Part shown: positions 37,984 through 45,432 of the stretch, in pieces
How the letters are laid out: each line of letters begins with the position of its first letter
How positions within the stretch are numbered: position 1 is the first letter of the stretch
NCBI GenBank assembly: GCA_018823705.1
Contig: JAHJHP010000012.1
Coordinates: 1-49,726, forward strand
Origin: Candidatus Omnitrophota bacterium
GTDB taxonomy: Bacteria; Omnitrophota; Gorgyraeia; 2-01-FULL-45-10
Reading direction: 5' to 3'
Length of the DNA stretch: 49,726 nt
Position numbers and translations under genes: made by a program
The notes under the pieces: generated by a model
The model's database searches: none
The model's input: the letters and a program-made list of their open reading frames with translations, nothing else
Told to the model about the DNA's origin: nothing

Positions 37984-38451
37984 ATGGCTACGTTGAACGA
38001 CTTATGGAATAGCTTAACTGCTCCGAAAGCAAAACCCGTTGATTATTACAGCAAAGGATATGATCCAAGTTATCTTACCGGCACCGCTTCCGGAGGAGCA
38101 AAGATAAGCGTTCCGCCAAAAGCGGTGGATAATCAACAGGTATCAAATTATTTAACTCAAGGGGTTAGCTGGTTAAACGCTATCGGTGGAATAGTATCTA
38201 CCATTGCTCCAAAAGCCGCGCAGATTACGGCTCCGGCGGAAGCACTAAAAGTCGGCGGAGTTGTTACCGGCGCGGCTACCCCAGGCACATCTGCACAGGT
38301 GAACTTGCCGGATAATGTAATAGTATTGCCAGGCCAGGTATCAACGCAAGGCTCCCAGGCTATTCAAGCGCAAGACTTCTCATGGGTTATGTGGCTGATA
38401 ATCGCCCTTCTCGTCTTAGGTGGACTGTATATCGTAACGAAAGGAAAATAA
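37984..38451 (+). CDS. Virion protein with C-terminal TM anchor
   Basis: C-terminus FSWVMWLIIALLVLGGLYIVTKGK. Confidence 0.7.
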   Translation: MATLNDLWNSLTAPKAKPVDYYSKGYDPSYLTGTASGGAKISVPPKAVDNQQVSNYLTQGVSWLNAIGGIVSTIAPKAAQITAPAEALKVGGVVTGAATPGTSAQVNLPDNVIVLPGQVSTQGSQAIQAQDFSWVMWLIIALLVLGGLYIVTKGK

Positions 38452-38454
38452 CCA

Positions 38455-39189
38455 ATGGACAATTTCATTCCGCCAGGCTTAGAAGCTCGTAACGTTGGCA
38501 CATTATCACAGCTTAATATCAAAGACATCAAGTCGATGTCTTTCGAGGACATCATACAAAAGATAAACGCCGGAGATATCGCGGAGCCGGTAAAGTTTTC
38601 GCTTCCGCTTGATACGGCTACGGAGAATCTTCAATTAAATTTCGCTGGTAATTACTTCGGCGTTATAGACGCTTCCGATCAGTCCGCGGAAATAGCTGTT
38701 AAATTTAATAAACAGCAAAGTGAATCTCTTACATTCTCAAAAGGCCTTTACATGGTGCGGCCTTTTAACCAGGTATTTTTGACCTGGGCGGCGCAGACAA
38801 GTAAAACGATAGATATTATAATATCGGCCTACGCGAAAGAGCTGTTTGAGGTAATGGACTTTAGATCGGCCACGCAGTTGTCAGCCGATACTGCTGATAT
38901 TCTCGATCAGATGAAAGGTGTAGCAACCGCGCTCGGATTCGATCTTGTAACGCTTGATACCGATCCCCATGTGGCAGTAGCCGCGAACACTCAAAGGCGA
39001 TCTGTTATCATTCAAGCGGCCGCCGGAAACACTTCAACCGTATATCTCGGCTTCGATAATACTACCGCAACCACTAAATACGTTGTCGCGTTAAAGCCTG
39101 GCGAAATATACTCTATTGATGATTACCAGGGCGCGATCTGGGCTTCCAGCGCTACGGCAACGGATAAGATCAGCTACGGAGAGGTGTAA
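38455..39189 (+). CDS. Putative minor structural/penton-like beta-rich protein
   Basis: Position after the membrane proteins and before the spike; beta-rich sequence. Confidence 0.55.
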   Translation: MDNFIPPGLEARNVGTLSQLNIKDIKSMSFEDIIQKINAGDIAEPVKFSLPLDTATENLQLNFAGNYFGVIDASDQSAEIAVKFNKQQSESLTFSKGLYMVRPFNQVFLTWAAQTSKTIDIIISAYAKELFEVMDFRSATQLSADTADILDQMKGVATALGFDLVTLDTDPHVAVAANTQRRSVIIQAAAGNTSTVYLGFDNTTATTKYVVALKPGEIYSIDDYQGAIWASSATATDKISYGEV

Positions 39190-39191
39190 TC

Positions 39192-39797
39192 ATGGGGCAG
39201 AACGCTAAAATTTCAGAGCTTCCGGCAAATCCGGCTGTCGGAGATATAATATATCGCGCTCCTGCTACATACGGAAGTGATTTTTTTACCGGAGGAACGC
39301 CTAGTGCGAGTAGTGTAGATTTAGCTCCCGCCGCGCAAGCTTTTGACAATAACGCTGGGACTTATTGGGGCACGGGCGGCGCGGCTAATCCATATCCGCA
39401 TTGGGTGAAATATGATCTTGGCGTGGGTGTAGCAAAAATAGCCAGGAGATTAACGATTACGCCTTATAGCGATGTCAGTGGTGGGTGTGTTGGAAATTTT
39501 ACTCTTCATGGCTCAAACGATAATACTAACTGGACGCTTCTATATACAGGCACACACGCTAACAGCGGAACAATAGAAAATTACGACTTTGCCAATACCG
39601 TGGCATATAGATATTACAAAATAACTGTCTCAAGTGCGTATGCATCTAACGGCGACGCTACGCATAATTACGCGCTTATAGTTGAAGCTGAGATAATGGA
39701 ATTTGCCGCAGGCGCAAAATGGCAAAAGTTAGCAATCGGCACAAGCGGCCAAACGCTTAAAGTTGCGGCAACGCTTCTGCCGGCCTGGACAACGTAA
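39192..39797 (+). CDS. Spike/fibre protein with F5/8 type C (discoidin-like) domain
   Basis: AAQAFDNNAGTYWGTGG...PHWVKYDLGVGVAKIARRLTITPY...FTLHGSNDNTNWTLLYTGT...YRYYKITVSSAY, flanked by GDIIYRAPA and KWQKLAIGTSGQTLKVAATLLPAWTT. Confidence 0.8.
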   Translation: MGQNAKISELPANPAVGDIIYRAPATYGSDFFTGGTPSASSVDLAPAAQAFDNNAGTYWGTGGAANPYPHWVKYDLGVGVAKIARRLTITPYSDVSGGCVGNFTLHGSNDNTNWTLLYTGTHANSGTIENYDFANTVAYRYYKITVSSAYASNGDATHNYALIVEAEIMEFAAGAKWQKLAIGTSGQTLKVAATLLPAWTT

Positions 39798-39806
39798 AGG
39801 AGCTAT

Positions 39807-40037
39807 ATGATCGATCTTATTGATAAGAGTAAAAATATCGGGGTTAATACTTTGATCGATAAAATAAACGAAGTTATTCTAAAAATCGATCAAGATTTAA
39901 AGGCTAAAAGCGATAAAATATCGGCGATAGAAACAAACGTAGTCGCTATCGATCAGGATCTAAAAGAAAAAACCGATAAAATATCAGCAATACAAATAGA
40001 TGTGGCCGCTATTAAAGCAGTTGAGCCTATAACATGA
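39807..40037 (+). CDS. Small coiled-coil viral protein with internal duplication
   Basis: VILKIDQDLKAKSDKISAIETNVVAIDQDLKEKTDKISAIQIDVAAI. Confidence 0.65.
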   Translation: MIDLIDKSKNIGVNTLIDKINEVILKIDQDLKAKSDKISAIETNVVAIDQDLKEKTDKISAIQIDVAAIKAVEPIT

Positions 40038-40070
40038 TAAGGCAAGTCAGCAGGAGGCCTTAGATAATTT

Positions 40071-40235
40071 ATGATATCAAAGACAAGGCTCCGCGTTGTT
40101 ATGGCTTCGGCAGTTGTCTATTTTTTCGTTACGATGATACTACGCCGATTCGTTCCGGATAACCTTCTCGGCGAACCGGCCAAGCCGTTAACGATTAAAA
40201 CCCTGGCCGAAAAAGACGAAGGAGCCTCCGCGTAA
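40071..40235 (+). CDS. 54-aa single-TM viral protein (below the ORF track cutoff)
   Basis: MISKTRLRVVMASAVVYFFVTMILRRFVPDNLLGEPAKPLTIKTLAEKDEGASA; stop overlaps the next start (TAATG). Confidence 0.65.
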   Translation: MISKTRLRVVMASAVVYFFVTMILRRFVPDNLLGEPAKPLTIKTLAEKDEGASA

Positions 40236-40552
40236 TGAATATATTCGATACGGTATACGCGATAATGAATCCGGCACAGCTCGGCATACAGGCCGGAGCC
40301 TCAACAGCAAAGCAGATCCTACCGGAACCGGAGTGGATCCTCACTCCCTACACCGAAGAACGCATGAAACAGATAGACCCTGCCAAATATCAACAGCTCG
40401 TAAAAGAATACGGAACCTTACAAGCGGACACACGCGGCGCATACGCGCAAGCCCTTAATCCTATTCCGGCACTTTCAGATATAAGTAAGTATGTATTGAT
40501 CGGCGTTGTGGCAGTCGCGGTAATAGTCCTGTTCATAAAGAAAGGAAAATAA
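40235..40552 (+). CDS. Viral protein with C-terminal TM anchor
   Basis: C-terminus ISKYVLIGVVAVAVIVLFIKKGK. Confidence 0.7.
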   Translation: MNIFDTVYAIMNPAQLGIQAGASTAKQILPEPEWILTPYTEERMKQIDPAKYQQLVKEYGTLQADTRGAYAQALNPIPALSDISKYVLIGVVAVAVIVLFIKKGK

Positions 40553-40553
40553 C

Positions 40554-40658
40554 ATGATGAAATTTTTTATCGGAATGTTTGTCGGCGCGGCAATAGTCTA
40601 TGTTTTCTACCCTCTTATAAAGAACTCGCTGAATAAGCTATTCCGGCAGAACGATTAA
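40554..40658 (+). CDS. 34-aa single-TM viral protein (below the ORF track cutoff)
   Basis: MMKFFIGMFVGAAIVYVFYPLIKNSLNKLFRQND; AAAGGAAAATAAC SD. Confidence 0.6.
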   Translation: MMKFFIGMFVGAAIVYVFYPLIKNSLNKLFRQND

Positions 40659-40661
40659 GCC

Positions 40662-40976
40662 GTGGCCGAATCTTTTGAACTCGGCAAAGTCTTTTCAGTT
40701 AAAGGCTGGTATCAGTTTATCGGTATCATAGCGCGGATCGCGCTGATAGCCCTTTTTGTCCTGGCCTTCCTATTCGTATATAGCCTATTCGCTCCGAAAA
40801 AACCGTCCGTCCAGCAGAACCAGCCGCAGATCACCGGAGATCATGCCGCGGTAACCAATAACTACATACAGAATAAGGAAGCCGGAGCCTGGGAAGCTGG
40901 CGGCCATGCCGGAGTGATCCGGCTGGGCGATCAGAACGGCGGCTATGCCGGACTTGAACTTAAAAGGAGATTTTAA
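40662..40976 (+). CDS. Viral single-TM protein
   Basis: IGIIARIALIALFVLAFLFVYSLF segment; GTG start. Confidence 0.65.
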   Translation: MAESFELGKVFSVKGWYQFIGIIARIALIALFVLAFLFVYSLFAPKKPSVQQNQPQITGDHAAVTNNYIQNKEAGAWEAGGHAGVIRLGDQNGGYAGLELKRRF

Positions 40977-40978
40977 CC

Positions 40979-41158
40979 ATGCCGGAAGCTCCAGCATATA
41001 GCTTTGATACGCCACTCGGAAAGATCAAGATACAATGCCGGAAAGACGACAGCCATTTTTATTGCCATGTCAATTCGCCGTTTTATAAGAACGAAATCAA
41101 GTTTGAAAAGGCCAAATTGACAGAAGGAGTGCTGAAATTCGTTGAATGGCTAAAATAG
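40979..41158 (+). CDS. 59-aa viral hypothetical protein (below the ORF track cutoff)
   Basis: MPEAPAYSFDTPLGKIKIQCRKDDSHFYCHVNSPFYKNEIKFEKAKLTEGVLKFVEWLK. Confidence 0.6.
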   Translation: MPEAPAYSFDTPLGKIKIQCRKDDSHFYCHVNSPFYKNEIKFEKAKLTEGVLKFVEWLK

Positions 41159-41240
41159 GCGTTTTTAGCGTTCACCGTCGGAGAAGTGTATCGTTTAAAC
41201 GCTATTAGAGGCACGATCTAAGGACACCGAAGGGTAACAC

Positions 41241-41435
41241 ATGGCTGAAAATACGGTATATGTCCACATGAGGACAAAAGACATTGAGATCCTCTGTAAG
41301 TGTGGCGGCAAGACATATCCGGTCGCGCATTTACTCGCTCATAGCGTAATAGAGGTTAGCGTGTTCTGCCGGAAGTGCGGCGCCATGGTAAAACAGTATA
41401 ACAGAATGATCCAACAACGAAGGCCACATGATTAA
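41241..41435 (+). CDS. Zinc-ribbon-like viral protein
   Basis: ILCKCGGKTYPVAHLLAHSVIEVSVFCRKCGAM. Confidence 0.65.
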   Translation: MAENTVYVHMRTKDIEILCKCGGKTYPVAHLLAHSVIEVSVFCRKCGAMVKQYNRMIQQRRPHD

Positions 41436-41667
41436 CAACCTTATGAAAAAAATAGCCTGTAATCCTTTATCATGCCTGGCGGCGTATCTTATCATTATGG
41501 GTATGCTGATCGCTCCGATATATGTGCGAATGGATAAGCTCGATGATAAGATCGGGAAGATCTACGAATACATGATAACCGGCCATAGGAGCCTCGATCT
41601 CGCTTCCGCGCTACCCTCTCCCCTAAATCTCGCCTTTGCGCGTAACCAGCCGCGCCCTACACAGTAA
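41428..41667 (+). CDS. Viral single-TM protein
   Basis: PLSCLAAYLIIMGMLIAPIYVRMDKLDDKIGKIYEYM; overlaps the upstream ORF. Confidence 0.6.
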   Translation: MINNLMKKIACNPLSCLAAYLIIMGMLIAPIYVRMDKLDDKIGKIYEYMITGHRSLDLASALPSPLNLAFARNQPRPTQ

Positions 41668-41790
41668 GCCAGCCTATCCAGGAGTAGTGTTAAACTTTTT
41701 TTCACTTCTCCCCTGCCGCGAGATCTCTTTCTGCTCCGTCGGAAAAAATAAAGTATCAGATCGTTTTTAACTTTTTATCCTAACAAACCC

Positions 41791-41818
41791 TTGACAAAAG
41801 CCAGATATGTGGTATATT
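41791..41818 (+). promoter_or_regulatory. Promoter of the excisionase-like gene
   Basis: TTGACA N16 TATATT upstream of 41844. Confidence 0.65.
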
Positions 41819-41843
41819 ATTTTCAAAAGCAAGGAGAACGAAC

Positions 41844-42098
41844 ATGAGCGAAATTAAGGAGAGGGGGGGTGAGAAAAAAATGGAGTTGGATATTCTATAT
41901 ACGAAAGAAGATATAGCGCGAAGATATACACTCGAGTTGACTACTCTTAATAACTGGGTATCACAGGGAAAAATCCCTTATGCCAAGATTGGCAAGAAAG
42001 TTTTATTCCCAGCCAGAGAGATCGAGAGGTGGGAGAAGCAGAGATTTCGGCCTGCTATCAAAACCACAGAGTTAACGAGCGTTATCAAAAGTGAGTAG
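41844..42098 (+). CDS. Excisionase-like HTH (MerR-type/HTH_17) protein
   Basis: ILYTKEDIARRYTLELTTLNNWVSQGKIPYAKIGKKVLFPAREIERWEKQ. Confidence 0.85.
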   Translation: MSEIKERGGEKKMELDILYTKEDIARRYTLELTTLNNWVSQGKIPYAKIGKKVLFPAREIERWEKQRFRPAIKTTELTSVIKSE

Positions 42099-42117
42099 TA
42101 TATATCTTATGTTAACT
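42090..42117 (+). promoter_or_regulatory. attR of the element (hybrid dif-like site)
   Basis: AGTGAGTAGTA-TATATC-TTATGTTAACT; core and right arm identical to 32323-32339, left arm divergent. Confidence 0.85.
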
Positions 42118-42222
42118 AGCCAAGCACAAAGGTAATAACCTAACCTATTGCTATGCCGCCTGTTATGATTATATACGGATTACCTGTTGATAAGCTCATC
42201 TTCTTGATCTGCTTGCGGAGAC

Positions 42223-42594
42223 TTATGAGGTTTTTTGCTGCGATTGATTATCTGCAACGTTTATTGATTCGATCACGAATTCTTTGCTATATGCCATATC
42301 CAGATCCGAATCATTACACTTAACACATCTGGTCGTTGGTTTATCTATCTGAAAAGCATGTTTACAGGTGCGGCATGTCAGTTCTATCTTTAAGACCTTG
42401 ATATTAAGGCCTATTTTATCAAGCTCCGTGCCTTTTGTCATGACCCTGAAGGTCTCTGTGAGAGTTTCGGGTTTGACGTGGCTTAAAGGGCTTAATGCGG
42501 CGTTTATAGACGTTATTCTGGAGCCATTTGGGATGCTGTTTTGCTTAATATTCAACGCTCTTACAATCTCTTTTGCAAAGGTCAGATCATGCAT
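42223..42594 (-). CDS. HypA-like nickel-insertion protein
   Basis: MHDLTFAKEIV start; CRTC...CVKC zinc motif. Confidence 0.75.
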   Translation of the reverse strand: MHDLTFAKEIVRALNIKQNSIPNGSRITSINAALSPLSHVKPETLTETFRVMTKGTELDKIGLNIKVLKIELTCRTCKHAFQIDKPTTRCVKCNDSDLDMAYSKEFVIESINVADNQSQQKTS

Positions 42595-42605
42595 TTTTAG
42601 CCCTC

Positions 42606-42998
42606 CTAAATCGCTATTTTTGAGCGGATCTCTTCAGGTATTCTCGTGGGCCTCAGGCTTCCATTTACACAGGCCCAGACCGCCTTACAAATGACTAAAG
42701 TGGACTCCCCCCTCTTTATCTCCTGTATGAAGGTAAGAGAGGCATTGCCCACTTTTTCAGGCCTGGTAAATACCCGGATTAAATCACCGTATCTGGCAGG
42801 GCTCTTATAGTCGATCTCGAGGCGTACCACAGGAAATAGTACGCTTTTCTTCGCGTACCCTACCAGGTCTATGCCAATTGAGCGGAAATACTCCGTGCGG
42901 GCTTCCTCAAGATGCTTTAAATAAGCGCCGTAATACACGACGCCTCCGGCATCCGTATCGTGGTAGTATATCCTTTTTTCCAGGTAAGGGTTCTTCAT
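42606..42998 (-). CDS. YbgC-family acyl-CoA thioesterase (hotdog fold)
   Basis: RIYYHDTDAGGVVYYGAYLKHLEEARTEYFR. Confidence 0.92.
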   Translation of the reverse strand: MKNPYLEKRIYYHDTDAGGVVYYGAYLKHLEEARTEYFRSIGIDLVGYAKKSVLFPVVRLEIDYKSPARYGDLIRVFTRPEKVGNASLTFIQEIKRGESTLVICKAVWACVNGSLRPTRIPEEIRSKIAI

Positions 42999-43621
42999 AT
43001 GCTCAGTATAAGTTTTATGAACGTCAGTATGGCGTTCTGTGTAGATATTATAATCGGATCGAGCATCCTTGTAAATAATAAAGCGAATATTATCAATATG
43101 CCGTACGGCTCGATCTTTACCAGCGCCCCCTGGGCTTTTTCCGGCAATATTCCATAGAGTATTCTTGAGCCGTCAAGTGGAGGTATAGGAATAAGATTAA
43201 ACGACGCCAGAATGATATTTACCTTAGTCATTACTACGAGGACCATCGTAATGATCGGGTTGGCGGTTACAACTTTGAACTGAAGCAGTAAGATGGATAT
43301 GGTGGCGAGGGCTATATTTGTAACGCAACCGGCAAGAGATACACATATCAAGCCCACCCTGAAATTTCTCAGTTTTGAGTAAACGACAGGTACGGGTTTT
43401 GCCCACCCGAATCCTACCAAAAAGAGCGCCAGTGTTCCTATCGGATCCAGGTGGACAAGCGGACTAAGGGAGAGCCTTCCGGTGCGTTTTGCGGTATCAT
43501 CGCCGAAAAAGTATGCGACCCAGCCGTGAGATACTTCGTGCAATATCACTGAGTACAGAAGCGGAACCACCAGTAATATAAACGCGATGGGATCCTTGAA
43601 TAATAGTGACGACAGGCCCAT
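42995..43621 (-). CDS. Site-2 protease family (M50) metalloprotease
   Basis: VILHEVSHGWVAYFFGDDTAKRTGRLSLSPLVHLDPIGT; FNLIPIPPLDGSRIL; M at 43621 (ORF track starts at 43762). Confidence 0.92.
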   Translation of the reverse strand: MGLSSLLFKDPIAFILLVVPLLYSVILHEVSHGWVAYFFGDDTAKRTGRLSLSPLVHLDPIGTLALFLVGFGWAKPVPVVYSKLRNFRVGLICVSLAGCVTNIALATISILLLQFKVVTANPIITMVLVVMTKVNIILASFNLIPIPPLDGSRILYGILPEKAQGALVKIEPYGILIIFALLFTRMLDPIIISTQNAILTFIKLILSI

Positions 43622-43637
43622 AGTTGTATAGGTTCCG

Positions 43638-44327
43638 TTATTTTTTGGGATACTTATTGAGGATCTTGAGCAGAGAATCTGCCGATTCAGGCATATTCGC
43701 CATATCCTCAAGTAATATCTGCCTGGCGGAAAAGCTCTTGCCGTAGAGCGCGAAGTTGCCATCCCATTGCTGTGTTATCACGGCGCCTTCCAGCTTCACT
43801 CCCGCGAATAAACCGCGGCTTCTGGAGTATGATAATATGCCGCCCTTCATCTGTATGTCGGTCGATACTTCAGCGGCCCTGCCTACCGGACCTGCCGCAA
43901 CGGATGCGTCAGCGCCAAGCTTGAATTGGCCGTCGAGTATACCGTCAACGCTCCTTCTGTTCATTATAAGCAGCACGAAGTCCGTCGCCTGGCCGCCTAT
44001 CTGCCATCCGAAACTGCCGCCGGCCATCGTGAAGACGGCCGGTGGCGACCAATTACCGGTATCCTTAGCCCTTACCATTATAATGCCCTGGCCGTATTTC
44101 CCGCCGAAAATAAAACCTGCGGAGATGGTGTTCGGGAATATACATATCGCATGACAGCTTCTCAGGAGGTCTTCGGGTATTGACTGGTCCGGCATTTGCT
44201 GTATCTCGCCAAGCACCTGCCCCGCCTCCTTGACGAGTCTCCCCCATCTTGACTCAGCCTGAGCAGAAGGAGACGCACATGACACTATTATAGCGAAAAC
44301 AAGCGCAGTAACGGCAAATCTTCTCAT
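43638..44327 (-). CDS. SYLF-domain (Ysc84-like) lipid-binding secreted protein
   Basis: Signal peptide; IPEDLLRSCHAICIFPNTISAGFIFGGKYGQGIIMVR; SFGWQIGGQATDFVLLIMN. Confidence 0.88.
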   Translation of the reverse strand: MRRFAVTALVFAIIVSCASPSAQAESRWGRLVKEAGQVLGEIQQMPDQSIPEDLLRSCHAICIFPNTISAGFIFGGKYGQGIIMVRAKDTGNWSPPAVFTMAGGSFGWQIGGQATDFVLLIMNRRSVDGILDGQFKLGADASVAAGPVGRAAEVSTDIQMKGGILSYSRSRGLFAGVKLEGAVITQQWDGNFALYGKSFSARQILLEDMANMPESADSLLKILNKYPKK

Positions 44328-44412
44328 CTAATCCCCCTTTTTATTGTCAGTTATATTCATGACATTATAGATGGTGAGTTGTCTCTGTGTCAAGACGTTA
44401 CGCGTGGTCGTT

Positions 44413-44432
44413 AGCGTAAAATATTTTACGCT
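44413..44432. promoter_or_regulatory. 20-bp perfect palindrome AGCGTAAAATATTTTACGCT
   Basis: Read directly; upstream of the SYLF gene. Confidence 0.6.
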
Positions 44433-44448
44433 GCCTTTTATTATAGAA

Positions 44449-45314
44449 TTATTCCATTAGTGACGGTGATTTTATGTTATGACTACTAAAGTTCTTTTTG
44501 GCGGTCGTTATATTGCCTGTAGCATAACAATATTTGCATCCGAAGAGGCACGTGTCATTTACGCCTATATCCTTGAGACTACGCATCCGCATAATTTTCT
44601 TTGGCGGGGGTCTTTTTTCAATATGAGTTTGAGATCTGTTATCTTCGCGATCAGGCCGTCGTCGATACACTTTCCGTGCCTTATGCCGTATTTTTCCAGA
44701 TCCGCTTCTTCCGCGCATGATTGCGCCTCGATCCCCGCTTCGCCTGCCCTCTTTCCGATCCATTTGATAAGCCTGTTATATGCCGATATCTCTCTATCCA
44801 TTCGTGTTGTCATCTTTCTATACGGATCGATAAAACTGATGATCAGCCTGTTAGTATAGTCCTTAAGCCTTTCGATCAAAAAGGATAATCGTTTGACATG
44901 CCATTCAAAAGATATTATATCGGAAAGCAGAATAGGGTCGTAACGCCAGATGACCTTTTCTCTTCCGATCAGTTTGCTTAACTCTTGAAAAGTTTTTACT
45001 GCCCCCTGAACCGGCGGGCTTTTAGGGTCGATAGATCGTGGATAACCTATTATCGTTTGCTGGAAGTAGTACTTATACCCTCCCCTATCCAGCTCCGGGA
45101 GATATTTTATAAGCGGTCTCGGATCGCGCGTCCAGAAGACGATTGCACGGACATCCTGAGGTTTAAGGCTTACGTACGAGACCTGTTTTGCGTTGAACGG
45201 ATTCGGAACGGTACAGTATCCGGCCCTTATCCTATTCATGAACCATTCCGAATAGAAAGCGGGTATATCCGTCCTTCTGCTGACGCTTATTATCTGACTT
45301 GATAGCAGTTTCAT
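44449..45314 (-). pseudogene. DUF1848-like protein, C-terminal radical-SAM-type cysteine segment in a different frame
   Basis: 45314 frame ends ...RKLCGCVVSRI*; next frame reads KDIGVNDTCLFGCKYCYATGN; junction near 44570-44577. Confidence 0.75.
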
Positions 45315-45432
45315 TGCCCCAGTATACGCCTCCAGGTAACTATATTCAACTCTCTCTAAAGATCGGTGGTTGCGAGCTTGCCTTTGGGTATTAATATGAT
45401 ATACTTAAAGCATTAAAATAAAGGAAAAAAAG

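Larger units (their letters stand above)
32323..42106 (+). mobile_element. Integrated tailless double-jelly-roll-type virus (~9.8 kb) at dif
   Basis: 19-bp direct repeats at both ends; packaging ATPase plus candidate DJR capsid protein; many small TM proteins; no integrase or tail genes. Confidence 0.85.
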
